A stretch of DNA of 64,000 nt from Micromonospora sp. Llam0 (GTDB lineage: Bacteria > Actinomycetota > Actinomycetes > Mycobacteriales > Micromonosporaceae), in assembly GCF_003751085.1 (NCBI RefSeq), contig NZ_RJJY01000001.1, positions 3,658,001 through 3,722,000 on the forward strand. Direction: 5' to 3'. The notes under the pieces are model-generated. The model searched no databases. It was not told where the DNA came from and worked only from the letters and a program-made list of their open reading frames with translations. A program made the translations under genes and the position numbers. This document shows positions 7,256 to 14,293 of this stretch, one piece after another. The number at the start of each line of letters is the position of its first letter. Within the stretch, counting starts at the first letter, position 1.

Positions 7256-8380
7256 GTGACGGACGATCGGTGGGACGGACCGGGGTTGACGGTATTCGGC
7301 TCGGCGACCGGTGGCGGCCGGGCGGGTCGGGCCGGCGGCGGGTCGGGCGGTGACCGGGGCGGCTGGGCGGGCGGGCTGCGGGCGGCGTTGTCGGACGGGA
7401 CGGCGGCGGTGGCGGTCGGCGGCGCGCTGGCCGGCGGGTTCGGTGTCGAGGCGGCCAAGTCGGTGATGGTCGGTGAGGCGGCCGGCCGGTGGTGGTTCGT
7501 GGTGGGCTGCCTGGCCGGGGTGGCACTGCTGGTGGCCGGGTTCGGGCTGCGGGAGCGGGCGCACCGGCAGGTGCAGGTGGGGATCGTGGTGACCGCGCGC
7601 GACGTCGGGCGTGGGCTGGCCAAGGCCCGGCAGTACGAGCAGCAGGCCGAGGAGTTCAGCCGGTCGACGTGTGCGGTGACGGTGGCGACGGCGGTCACCT
7701 TGTCCGGCGATCCGGTGGTGGACAAGTCTCGGGTCGAGAAGTTGGCGGATGAGACGTTCAACGCGTTGATGCTGGCGCAGCGGCTGACGCCGGAGGCGAC
7801 CCGGGTCGATCTGATCCCGACGATGCCGCTGCATCTGGCGTTCTGGTTCGGGGCCCGGCTGGGTCACACCCATTCGCGTGAGGTGCGGGTCCACGCCGTC
7901 CGCCAGGCCGACGGGTCTCCCCCGTATTTCGCGGCGACGGCGTTGCGGGCCACCGAGTCGGCGGCGGCTCCGCTGTCGGCGAGCTTGGAGACCGTCGAGG
8001 GCGGGGATCCGTCGCGGGCGGCGCTCGCGCTGGATCTGCAAGGTTTCGGGCAGCATTTCGCCGATCCGGTACGGGAGACCTGCCGACAACACGGCATCGG
8101 TCACCTGCTGGTGCTGCGCAGCGCGGGTTCGTTGCTGGCCGAGGACGCGGCCACCTATACCGGGGTGGTGGAGCAGGCCCGACGGGAGTGGCTGGCCGCC
8201 GCGTTGCCGAGTGCCGCCCGCACCGGCCGGTACGCGGTGTTCCTCAGCGGCTCGGTGGCGATCTCGTTGGCGTTGGGCGCCCGCCTGGCGGCACCGGATC
8301 CGGGGCGGTGGACGGTCTTTTCGTTCGACCGGGACACCCACTCGTACCAACCGTTTCCCTTGCCGGAGCCGACCCGGTGA
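7256..8380 (+). CDS. membrane-anchored SAVED-domain nucleotide sensor
   Basis: 374 residues from the GTG at 7256; an in-frame ATG at 7175 would add 27 residues unlike protein. A Gly-rich N-terminus is followed by one or two hydrophobic segments (about residues 47-63, weaker; 79-97, strong: WWFVVGCLAGVALLVAGFG). The rest is a SAVED domain built of two CARF-like halves: LIPTMPLHLAFWFGARLGH in the first and YAVFLSGSVAISLALGARL...GRWTVFSFDRDTHSYQPFPL in the second, the usual 'alA..lG' helix and closing Y-x-P strand. SAVED domains bind cyclic nucleotides in CBASS and type III systems and switch a fused effector. Here the only candidate effector is the membrane segment, so ligand-controlled membrane damage or membrane-tethered sensing is likely. 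It may share the mCpol ligand or a Cas10 cyclic oligoadenylate. Confidence 0.76.
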   Translation: MTDDRWDGPGLTVFGSATGGGRAGRAGGGSGGDRGGWAGGLRAALSDGTAAVAVGGALAGGFGVEAAKSVMVGEAAGRWWFVVGCLAGVALLVAGFGLRERAHRQVQVGIVVTARDVGRGLAKARQYEQQAEEFSRSTCAVTVATAVTLSGDPVVDKSRVEKLADETFNALMLAQRLTPEATRVDLIPTMPLHLAFWFGARLGHTHSREVRVHAVRQADGSPPYFAATALRATESAAAPLSASLETVEGGDPSRAALALDLQGFGQHFADPVRETCRQHGIGHLLVLRSAGSLLAEDAATYTGVVEQARREWLAAALPSAARTGRYAVFLSGSVAISLALGARLAAPDPGRWTVFSFDRDTHSYQPFPLPEPTR

Positions 8381-8520
8381 GCGACAATTTCCACATCGGC
8401 ATGTCGGCGACTACCGGACGGGAGGTGAGACGGCCACGCCGAGCCCAGCGGCCTCCATCGAGGACGGACAGCACATCGATATACGCAAGATTAGGTGCCG
8501 GAGTTGCAGTGAAATGTCGA

Positions 8521-8576
8521 TTGCGGCAACCCTCGACACGCCCGGGATCCGGGGGAGGTTGGCGGAAAGATCCCAA
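8521..8576 (+). promoter_or_regulatory. CRISPR leader segment, copy 1
   Basis: This 56-bp segment matches 12315-12370 at 52 of 56 bases without gaps (common core GACACGCCCGGGATCC ... TTGGCGGAAAGATCCCAA). In copy 2 a degenerate CRISPR repeat follows directly, which identifies the segment as the array-proximal leader. Here it is followed by GCGAAAACTCACC (8591-8603), possibly a ruined first repeat, and then about 100 bp of unassigned sequence before the intact repeats. Confidence 0.65.
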
Positions 8577-8705
8577 AGTACGCCCGACCTGCGAAAACTC
8601 ACCTTACAGAGATCAGCTAAGCCGTCACCAAGATCATGATGATCATGAGGTTGCCTTCGGAGCCACCTGTTTGCCCAGCTCAATCCGCCCGGCATTTCGG
8701 ACACG

Positions 8706-8814
8706 GTCCCCGGACAAACGAAAACCGCACCGGATTGAAACCCTTGATCGCCGCGAGGCTGGAGCTGAACAGTTCCGTGTCCCCGGACACACGAAAACCG
8801 CACCAGATTGAAAC
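8706..8814 (+). CRISPR. mini CRISPR array: two 36-bp repeats, one 37-bp spacer
   Basis: Repeats at 8706-8741 and 8779-8814 begin GTCCCCGGACA and end GATTGAAAC, with ACGAAAACCGCACC in the middle; they differ at two positions (A/C and G/A). The ATTGAAAC end is typical of repeats processed by Cas6, whose gene is at 23.0 kb. The spacer is 8742-8778. No further intact repeat is seen, so this is a remnant or minimal array read on the plus strand away from leader copy 1. No match to the spacer was noticed elsewhere in the window. Confidence 0.82.
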
Positions 8815-8866
8815 GGCCCCAAGACGCGAGGAACGAGAAGCTCCGAGCCGAATTTGGGGCTGGGTG

Positions 8867-8995
8867 TCAGCGTGACGGCGGTGGGGTGGTGGTCAGCTCA
8901 CCGCACTTGGGGCACCAGCGGCTCTTTACTCGGAACGAGAACAGGCCGGCGAGGAAGCCGAGCAACGCGGCGCTCGTCAACGCGCAGATGTCCAT
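8867..8995 (-). CDS. 42-residue membrane micro-protein with a CPKCG motif, copy 1
   Basis: The product starts MDICALTSAALLGFLAGLFS, one hydrophobic helix, then FRVKSRWCPKCGELTTTPPPSR: a basic patch, a single CxxC knuckle and a Thr/Pro tail. An AG-rich ribosome binding region (GAGAAGGCAGAGGATC) precedes the ATG. A near-identical gene lies at 34147-34278, including the ribosome binding region, so selection has kept the protein and it is likely to be real. No function is known. With one CxxC it would need to dimerise, or use another partner, to bind zinc. Confidence 0.62.
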   Translation of the reverse strand: MDICALTSAALLGFLAGLFSFRVKSRWCPKCGELTTTPPPSR

Positions 8996-9262
8996 GATCC
9001 TCTGCCTTCTCTACGAATGAGGATGGTGGGGTCGGGCCGGTGGTTGCCGCCACCGGCCCGACCCCCGAGGGTCCGCAGGGTCGCCCAAGCGGAACGGAAG
9101 GCCCGGAGCGCGCGCGGCCGTACGATGCCCGTCGGCGTTGGCGTTGGGCACCAGTGACCGGCCATGGAGCCGGGGCACCGTACGACGTAACCGCCCGAGC
9201 CGGTTCCGGCCACCTGACCCACACGGAGGACGGAACGCCCGACCAGAATTGGCCGGGTTCGG

Positions 9263-9454
9263 TCACTCCCGGCAGTAGTACGACTCGTACTCGTACAGCG
9301 CCGCCCGGCCCTCCCCACGGTCGCACTCGGAGAGGGTCAGCAGCTTCACGGGAACCTTGACGTGCTGCCCCGTCGCGCCGGAACCCGCGTCACACCACAC
9401 CTCCACCGTGTCCGTCTTCGGCAGCTCACGCGGGCCGATCACCAGGATCGTCAC
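9263..9454 (-). CDS. small hypothetical protein (63 residues)
   Basis: The GTG start at 9454 overlaps the stop of the upstream 82-residue gene (GTGA), so the pair is co-translated. The product begins TILVIGPRELPKTDTVEVWCDAG and ends in a charged, tyrosine-rich tail (YEYESYYCRE). No known domain is recognised. It is the last gene of a three-gene set behind the DivIVA-like protein. Confidence 0.5.
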   Translation of the reverse strand: MTILVIGPRELPKTDTVEVWCDAGSGATGQHVKVPVKLLTLSECDRGEGRAALYEYESYYCRE

Positions 9455-9699
9455 GACGTACGCCCTCCGCCCGAATCGGTGGGATCGAACCGGGCGAGCA
9501 CGGCGGCCCGCTCCCGGCGAGACAGCTCCGGAGTGTGTGCCCACATGGACAGCAGCCGTTCGGCGCTGGGCCGGTCGATGGCCTCGAACGCCCGGAGCGC
9601 GTTCTCCACCCGGTCGATGACAGGGCTCTTGCCGGGCGGGTAGAGCGCCATCAGCCGGGCGGGTGCGAGTTCGTCCGGTGGGGCGGGGAAACTATTCAT
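9451..9699 (-). CDS. small hypothetical protein (82 residues)
   Basis: ATG start at 9699. The protein (MNSFPAPPDELAPARLMALYPPG...) is predicted helical, with ALRAFEAIDRPSAERLLSMWAH and LSRRERAAVLARFDP. No domain is recognised. It lies 113 bp downstream of the DivIVA-like gene and is coupled to the 63-residue gene that follows. Confidence 0.5.
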   Translation of the reverse strand: MNSFPAPPDELAPARLMALYPPGKSPVIDRVENALRAFEAIDRPSAERLLSMWAHTPELSRRERAAVLARFDPTDSGGGRTS

Positions 9700-9812
9700 C
9701 GGGTCGGACCTCCCGTGTCCGATCAAGGCCCCGGGTTGGCGTGTCCGCGCCGCTCGGGGCCGCCTTGTCTGGCCAGGGGTGGGTACGTGGATCGTCCAGC
9801 GAACTCCGGGGC

Positions 9813-10106
9813 TCACCACCGACCCCCGTTCCGGGCTTGCCGACCGGGCTCCGGATCACCCGATGCCGGCGGCGGGTCGTCGAACCGGCAGCCGATGTGC
9901 CGTTGCCGCCACTGCCGCAGTCCTTCCCGGAGCCGTTCGGACTCGGTCCGAGCGGCATCGCTCTGTCGGACCAGCCGATCCAGCTCGTCGGCGAGAAGCC
10001 CCAGATAGACGTACACCTCGTCGGGGTCCAGCCCACGCCACCGCGACCCGAACCGGACCGCCCTGACCTGGTGCGGTTCGACCTGATGCCTCACGCCCTC
10101 GATCAC
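9813..10106 (-). CDS. short DivIVA-domain protein (97 residues)
   Basis: GTG start. The N-terminal half contains VRFGSRWRGLDPDEVYVYLGLLADELDRLV, which matches the DivIVA N-terminal motif (RGxDPxEVxxFL). A charged coiled-coil-like helix follows, then a short Pro/Gly tail. DivIVA domains bind curved or polar membrane, but these very short actinomycete versions have no known role. It heads a small minus-strand gene set and is divergent from the AlpA-like regulator. Confidence 0.65.
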   Translation of the reverse strand: MIEGVRHQVEPHQVRAVRFGSRWRGLDPDEVYVYLGLLADELDRLVRQSDAARTESERLREGLRQWRQRHIGCRFDDPPPASGDPEPGRQARNGGRW

Positions 10107-10185
10107 TGCGCAACCCCGATCCCGCGTCTCCCGATCCCTGCTGGCACACGCGAATCATGAGCCACATTTGCGGGAGTAGTCAATA

Positions 10186-10209
10186 GGGTAGGCCCAATTG
10201 GGTAGACCC
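10186..10209. repeat. direct repeat upstream of the AlpA-like gene
   Basis: GGGTAGGCCC (10186-10195) and GGGTAGACCC (10200-10209) recur 14 bp apart, just before the start of the HTH gene. The spacing and position suit an autoregulatory operator; this is inferred from position only. Confidence 0.4.
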
Positions 10210-10213
10210 GAAG

Positions 10214-10438
10214 ATGCCTACCGTTCGGCTCATGACCGGAGGACCGGGCGAGTTGATGGGTCCGTACGAGATCGCCGAGTACCTCGGCGTGTCTCGGCAG
10301 CGGTTCCAACAGATCGCTCGCCGACCCGGCTTTCCGAAGCCCTACCAGGAGCTACGCGGCATGAAGGTGTACCTCGCTGCCGAGATCACCGAGTGGGCGA
10401 AGCACAACCGGCCGCCGCGCCCGGACGCCGACGAGTAG
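10214..10438 (+). CDS. AlpA/MerR-like helix-turn-helix DNA-binding protein
   Basis: 74 residues. GPYEIAEYLGVSRQRFQQIARRPGFPKPYQELRGMKVYLAAEITEWAKHN is a winged HTH of the AlpA/excisionase type: recognition helix VSRQRFQQ, then a wing with the usual 'FP.P' turn. Starts at 10214, 10232 or 10256 are all possible; none has a strong ribosome binding site. Such proteins are often phage or integrative-element regulators, but many actinomycetes carry stand-alone copies beside small accessory genes, as here. No integrase is visible nearby. Confidence 0.68.
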   Translation: MPTVRLMTGGPGELMGPYEIAEYLGVSRQRFQQIARRPGFPKPYQELRGMKVYLAAEITEWAKHNRPPRPDADE

Positions 10439-10496
10439 CCTTCTCCGCCCTCCGAGTCGGCAGCGCGGACCCGGCCGGCTCGGGCGATGTGCTGAT

Positions 10497-10652
10497 CTAC
10501 GTCCTTCCATGTACGTCGTAACCTGGGACGGCGCGCGCCGACACGTCACACGCTCGGCATTCGGCCAACCCGCTCGGCATGTGCTCGGCGACGGCCTCCC
10601 GCGCCTGGGCCAGCACATCCGCGTCCGGCCGGTTCCGCATCGCCGCCGCCAC
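10497..10652 (-). CDS. possible small gene or gene remnant (51 residues)
   Basis: From a GTG at 10652 the frame reads VAAAMRNRPDADVLAQAREAV then AEHMPSG and a short Cys-containing tail (AECRACDV). The helical, Arg/Ala-rich composition and codon use look coding, but no family is recognised and the tail may be decayed. It occupies the otherwise empty gap between the AlpA-like and DUF397 genes. Confidence 0.3.
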   Translation of the reverse strand: MAAAMRNRPDADVLAQAREAVAEHMPSGLAECRACDVSARAVPGYDVHGRT

Positions 10653-10718
10653 ACCATCCAAGGGCGCCCGCTGCGGATCACGTCAGGTGCCGCCGACAAA
10701 CCACGCGCGGCCAGCAAC

Positions 10719-10913
10719 CTACCCCTGTCTGGCGGGCAGGCTGTGGAGCAACGAGGCGAACGACGTACGGCTGAAGTCGAGAATCGGACCCGCCGGGCCG
10801 GCCTTACTGTCCCGCACGCCCACCCGATCACCCGTCACGTTCACCTCGACGCAGTTGTCGTCGCCACCGGACCGCGTGGACTTGCTCCAACCTGCGGCTG
10901 GAAAGCTGCTCAT
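10719..10913 (-). CDS. DUF397 protein
   Basis: 64 residues from the ATG at 10913. The sequence follows DUF397: GWSKSTRSGGDDNCVEV, VGVRDSKAGPAGPILDFSRTSFASLL. DUF397 proteins are small actinomycete partners, usually of XRE-DUF5753 regulators, and behave like antitoxin or developmental (BldB-like) factors. Here the usual XRE gene is missing. Instead the gene starts 14 bp downstream of the RT-antitoxin fusion. A second DUF397 at 36957 retains its XRE partner. Confidence 0.85.
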   Translation of the reverse strand: MSSFPAAGWSKSTRSGGDDNCVEVNVTGDRVGVRDSKAGPAGPILDFSRTSFASLLHSLPARQG

Positions 10914-10927
10914 GGCCTCGATTCTCC

Positions 10928-11212
10928 TCACCGACCCGCCCCAGCCACAGCTTGAACTTCACGAGGTTCGACCCCGAGCGATTCCAGCGCCGCTGACAAC
11001 GCGACGAACTGTCCCTCGGCACGGGATCGGGCGATCACCGCAGCGTCCTTGCTGTCCCTGAATGCTTCGTACTCTTCCCACTCGTCGATCCCGACCAGTA
11101 CAGCCACCGGCCTCTCGTACGTGGTGATGACGACCGGCTCACCGGTGCGCCCGACCGACTCCAGCGCCCTGCCCGCGTCATCGCGGAACTCCCGCAGCGT
11201 GATCCGCTCCAC
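10928..11212 (-). CDS. Phd/YefM-family antitoxin (also the C-terminus of the RT fusion)
   Basis: An internal GTG at 11212 would give a 94-residue protein, VERITLREFRDDAGRALESV then GEPVVITTYERPVAVLVGIDEWEEYEAF, the standard Phd/YefM fold that binds DNA and neutralises a toxin. No RelE/YoeB/Doc toxin gene is adjacent. The same codons are in frame with the reverse transcriptase upstream, so the antitoxin may be made alone, as a fusion tail, or both. Confidence 0.75.
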   Translation of the reverse strand: MERITLREFRDDAGRALESVGRTGEPVVITTYERPVAVLVGIDEWEEYEAFRDSKDAAVIARSRAEGQFVALSAALESLGVEPREVQAVAGAGR

Positions 11213-12226
11213 ACGGGAACCGTACCGCGCGGTGCCTTGCCAGCCGCCTTGGCGGGGATGACGGCGCGGGCCAGGTCGGGCCGGGCGGCCGGCTCTCCCG
11301 TTGCCGGCCGGCAGCTTGCCCCGCTGCGGCGTGTTGAGCAGCGGATGGGTCCAGTCCGCGTTGGGCGGCTCGGGCCAGCCGTGTTCGCCGTCGAACACCC
11401 AGCCGAGCATGCTGAACCCGGCGTCGAACGTGGTGATCTGCGTCTTGTCCGAGTGCAGCCGCAGGTTGAGCGCGGCCAGCTCGGCACCGATCTGCCGGGC
11501 GCCGTTGACCGCCGCGTCGAGGTCGAGGCAGAACAGCGCCAAGTCGTCGGCGTAACGCACCAGCCGGCCGTGCCGGCCGTCGACCCGGGCGTCGAATTCA
11601 CGCAGGTAGAGATTGGCCAGGGTCGGACTGATCGGCGCGCCTTCGGGAACACCCCGGCCCCGGGTACGCAGACCGGCGGCGGTCAGCATCGGCGCGGTGA
11701 ACCAGCCGCGTACGATCCGGCTGACCGCCGGGTCGGCGAGACTGCCGCTGACCATCTCGTGCAGGAGTTGGTGGTCGACGCTGGCGAAGAAATCGGCGAT
11801 GTCCGCGCGGACCACATAGCGCAACCCCTTGTCCCGGTACGCGAGAGCCATCGTCAGCGCGTTCACCCAGGAACGACCCCGCTGGTACGCGAAACTGACC
11901 TCGGCGCGGCGGGTCTCCCACCGGTCGCCGGCGACGTGCAGGAAAGCGCGCTTAGCGACCCGGTCGGCGACGGTCGGAATGCCCCGGTCGCGGCGCTCGC
12001 CACCACGGGTGACGGTCATCAATCGAAGGGGTTGCGGAGTGTATTCGCCGCTGCGCAGCAGCGCGGACAGCGACTCCAGTCGTGGGCCGAGGTGGTGGGC
12101 GAACTCGGCGACGGTCACGCCGTCCGCTCCGGCGAGTGCGGTGCCGGCGGCGACCAGCGACCACGCGGCCCACAACGTCGGCTGGTCAGACATCCGACTC
12201 AACAGCCGGGATGGAGAGGTGTTCAT
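10928..12226 (-). CDS. reverse transcriptase, truncated and fused in frame to a Phd/YefM antitoxin
   Basis: 432 residues from the ATG at 12226. RT motifs are intact: GGERRDRGIPTVADRVAKRAF (RT1/2), RADIADFFASVDH (catalytic D142), RGVPEGAPISPTLANLYLREFD (RT4), RYADDLALF (YADD 225-228), LRLHSDKTQITTF and FSMLGWVF. After about residue 300 the sequence becomes low-complexity Arg/Pro/Gly, and at residue 339 the Phd/YefM antitoxin begins. The RT starts about 90 bp from CRISPR leader copy 2 and is read away from it. RTs with this motif set are found beside or fused to Cas1 in type III systems, where they acquire RNA-derived spacers. No cas1 or cas2 is in the window. A retron or group II-like RT is the alternative. 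Confidence 0.72.
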   Translation of the reverse strand: MNTSPSRLLSRMSDQPTLWAAWSLVAAGTALAGADGVTVAEFAHHLGPRLESLSALLRSGEYTPQPLRLMTVTRGGERRDRGIPTVADRVAKRAFLHVAGDRWETRRAEVSFAYQRGRSWVNALTMALAYRDKGLRYVVRADIADFFASVDHQLLHEMVSGSLADPAVSRIVRGWFTAPMLTAAGLRTRGRGVPEGAPISPTLANLYLREFDARVDGRHGRLVRYADDLALFCLDLDAAVNGARQIGAELAALNLRLHSDKTQITTFDAGFSMLGWVFDGEHGWPEPPNADWTHPLLNTPQRGKLPAGNGRAGRPARPGPRRHPRQGGWQGTARYGSRVERITLREFRDDAGRALESVGRTGEPVVITTYERPVAVLVGIDEWEEYEAFRDSKDAAVIARSRAEGQFVALSAALESLGVEPREVQAVAGAGR

Positions 12227-12314
12227 GCCGAGATCGGACGGACGAACTCCGATAGAATCGGAGGCATCGACGTCATCACCGAGATCAACGGGAGCTTATG
12301 TCCGAAAATGCCCC

Positions 12315-12370
12315 TTGCGACAACCCCCGACACGCCCGGGATCCCGGGTAGGTTGGCGGAAAGATCCCAA
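12315..12370 (+). promoter_or_regulatory. CRISPR leader segment, copy 2
   Basis: 56 bp, 52 identical to leader copy 1 at 8521-8576 with no gap. It ends exactly where a degenerate repeat begins. It lies between the divergent RT gene and the membrane-protein gene at 12535, so it may also contain promoter elements for the RT. Confidence 0.68.
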
Positions 12371-12479
12371 GTGAACCTCGAAACCCGCACCGGATTGAGA
12401 CCCGGCGTAGTCGAGCGCACCCTCACCGCCGAACACGGCGACGGCCCCCGAACACACGAAACCCGCACCGGATTGACGC
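12371..12479 (+). CRISPR. decayed CRISPR array: two degenerate repeats around one 42-bp spacer
   Basis: Positions 12371-12401 (ending CGCACCGGATTGAGAC) and 12444-12479 (containing ACACACGAAACCCGCACC and ending GGATTGACGC) align to the 36-bp repeats of the 8.7-kb array. The first copy lacks about 5 bp of the 5' part and the second has lost the AAAC end. Both share AAACCC instead of AAAACC. The intervening 42 bp would be a fossil or last spacer. Read-through transcripts would be poor Cas6 substrates if the stem bases have changed. Confidence 0.7.
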
Positions 12480-12534
12480 CACCTTGTTTTATCAGGAGGG
12501 CAATCGGCCTGCAGCTCTACTCGCTGGACACAAG

Positions 12535-13395
12535 GTGAAGATCGCTTATCTGATTCTTGCGACGTCGGCTGGTCTTGTCGGTGCCGTGTTCGGTTCGTGG
12601 TTGGGTTGGCAGACAGCAGGGCCGAACACCGACACGGCGGCAGCCCGACAGGTGGCCGCTGTCGCGTTTCCCAGCGTCGAGGCGGGTGCGCCGACCCAGA
12701 ACGGTGACCGGCACGGGTTTCCGCCGGCTGTCGACGGCGCCTGGACCCTGCTCGTCGGAGGTGACGGCTACGTCGCCGGGACCGTCAGGGTGCCGTTGCC
12801 GTTCGGTCCGGCGTCGACCTCCGACGGCCGTCTGGTCAGCGAGGCGGTCGACCGGCTCACGGCTGCCGGTTGGGATGCCGAACGATTCCGCGCCAACGGC
12901 GACTACGACGCTTTCACGGCGACCCGGGACGGTGTCGCCGTGCGTCTGTCTGCGCGGGACGCCACGAGCTTCGTGATCGACGTTGGCCGCGCGCGGCCGT
13001 GGTGGGTCTGGCCGCTGGCGGTCACCGGATTCCTCGTCGCCCTGATCATCACGTTGCTTGCCCTTCGGCAGCTCGATGCGCACACCAGCGGACGCGCCTG
13101 GGTCCGGGTCGTCACCGTCTCCTTGCTCGGAGCTGCCGCCGTCTTGAGCCTGCCCGCTCTGGCGGTGGGTGGGCTGGCCACCAGCCATGCAGCGATCACC
13201 GGCGGCGACCCGTGGGCGCCGCCGTGGCTCGGCTTCACGATGGTCGGCCTGCGCCCGATGGCGTGGCTGGCCGGGCTGCTCACCGTCACGGCGGTCCTCG
13301 TCGTCGCTGTGCCACCGACGCGAACGCCGGCGACCGCCCGGACATCCGGCCGAGGGCGCCGTACCGCAGAAGGGTCTGATCCTGCTGCGGCATAG
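12535..13395 (+). CDS. hypothetical multi-pass membrane protein
   Basis: 286 residues from the GTG at 12535 (a TTG at 12484 would add 17 residues, but it lies before the AGGAGG at 12493). One N-terminal helix (IAYLILATSAGLVGAVFGSWLGW), a soluble extracytoplasmic domain of about 140 residues (AWTLLVGGDGYVAGTVRVPLPFGP..., RFRANGDYDAFTATRDGVAVRL), then three more helices and a basic, disordered tail. Actinomycetes have many such proteins; no function is known. Its promoter region is the decayed CRISPR array. Confidence 0.65.
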   Translation: MKIAYLILATSAGLVGAVFGSWLGWQTAGPNTDTAAARQVAAVAFPSVEAGAPTQNGDRHGFPPAVDGAWTLLVGGDGYVAGTVRVPLPFGPASTSDGRLVSEAVDRLTAAGWDAERFRANGDYDAFTATRDGVAVRLSARDATSFVIDVGRARPWWVWPLAVTGFLVALIITLLALRQLDAHTSGRAWVRVVTVSLLGAAAVLSLPALAVGGLATSHAAITGGDPWAPPWLGFTMVGLRPMAWLAGLLTVTAVLVVAVPPTRTPATARTSGRGRRTAEGSDPAAA

Positions 13396-13410
13396 TTGTG
13401 CCGCAGCAGG
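13381..13410. terminator. hairpin terminator between convergent genes
   Basis: A 12-bp perfect stem (CCTGCTGCGGCA / TGCCGCAGCAGG) with a 6-nt loop that contains the TAG stop of the membrane-protein gene. It is placed to end transcription from both sides. Confidence 0.55.
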
Positions 13411-13429
13411 CATCAGCCACATTCAGGGT

Positions 13430-14293
13430 TCAGGGTTCGCGGTTGAACAGCCGCCTCGACCAGAGGTATCCACCGAGCGCGATGGCCGCGCACCAGGCGA
13501 GCGCGATCCACCCGTTGCTGCCGACCGGCTCGGCCATCAGCAGTCCGCGCAGGGTTTCGATGATCGGGGTGAACGGCTGGTACTCGGCGAACCAGCGCAG
13601 CCCGGCCGGCATCGAGTCGGTGGGGACGAACCCGCTGCCGAGCAACGGCAGCAGGATCAGCGGCATCGGCAGGTTGCTGGCGGTCTCGACGCTGCGGCTC
13701 ACCTGGCCGAGCGCGACGGACAGCCAGACGAGCGCGAAGGTCACCACCAGCAGGAAACCGGCGGCACCCAGCCACCCGACCGGCCCGGCGGTGGGCCGGA
13801 AGCCGACCAGCAGCGCGACGCCGACGACGACCGCCACGCTGACCATCGCCTGGATCATGCTGCCCAGGACGTGTCCGGTGAGCACCGAGACACGGGCGAT
13901 GTGCATCGTACGGAATCGGCCGATGATGCCTTCGGTCATGTCCATGGCGATCGAGATCGCGGTCCCCTGGACGGTGGTCGTCACGGTCATCAGGATGATC
14001 GCCGGTGCCACGTAGTTGACGTACGCGGCGCGCCCGCCGGCCCCGCCGCCGGGGAGCGTCCCGCCGGACATCGTCGCGCCGAGTTCGCCGAGCCCGGCGC
14101 CGAGGGTGCCGCCGAACACGTAGACGAACAGCAGCAGGAAGACGACGGGCATCCCGACGAGCGTGACGGTCATCGACGGGTAGCGCAGCATGCGTCTGAG
14201 GTTGCGGCGCAGCATCGTCACCGAGTCGCGCAGCGGGTGGATACGCAGGCCAGCGGCGGCGGTGGCCGGGCCGGTCAGGGCGTGGGCGCTCAT
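13430..14293 (-). CDS. ABC-2 type exporter permease, DrrB-like
   Basis: 287 residues with six hydrophobic segments and the ABC-2 (daunorubicin resistance) layout: MTVTLVGMPVVFLLLFVYVFGGTL, a large loop, YVAPAIILMTVTTTVQGTAISIAMDM, then the conserved GIIGRFRTMHIARVSVLTGHVLGSM coupling helix. Its ATG overlaps the stop of the ATPase gene (ATGA). With DrrA it would form a 2+2 exporter of hydrophobic drugs or lipids. Fourth gene of the RHH-DUF4097-ATPase-permease operon. Confidence 0.9.
   Translation of the reverse strand: MSAHALTGPATAAAGLRIHPLRDSVTMLRRNLRRMLRYPSMTVTLVGMPVVFLLLFVYVFGGTLGAGLGELGATMSGGTLPGGGAGGRAAYVNYVAPAIILMTVTTTVQGTAISIAMDMTEGIIGRFRTMHIARVSVLTGHVLGSMIQAMVSVAVVVGVALLVGFRPTAGPVGWLGAAGFLLVVTFALVWLSVALGQVSRSVETASNLPMPLILLPLLGSGFVPTDSMPAGLRWFAEYQPFTPIIETLRGLLMAEPVGSNGWIALAWCAAIALGGYLWSRRLFNREP

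Noticed and set aside
8615..8705. Extra CRISPR repeat between leader copy 1 and the intact repeats
   Set aside because: Only GCGAAAACTCACC near 8591 resembles the repeat; nothing convincing further on, so only two repeats were counted.
10214..10438. Integrative element (excisionase-type AlpA protein) with att sites
   Set aside because: No integrase, tRNA gene or direct att repeat found within the window.
8706..12479. Composite transposon bounded by the two leader copies
   Set aside because: No transposase or integrase between them, and the shared segments are leaders with CRISPR repeats, not IS ends.
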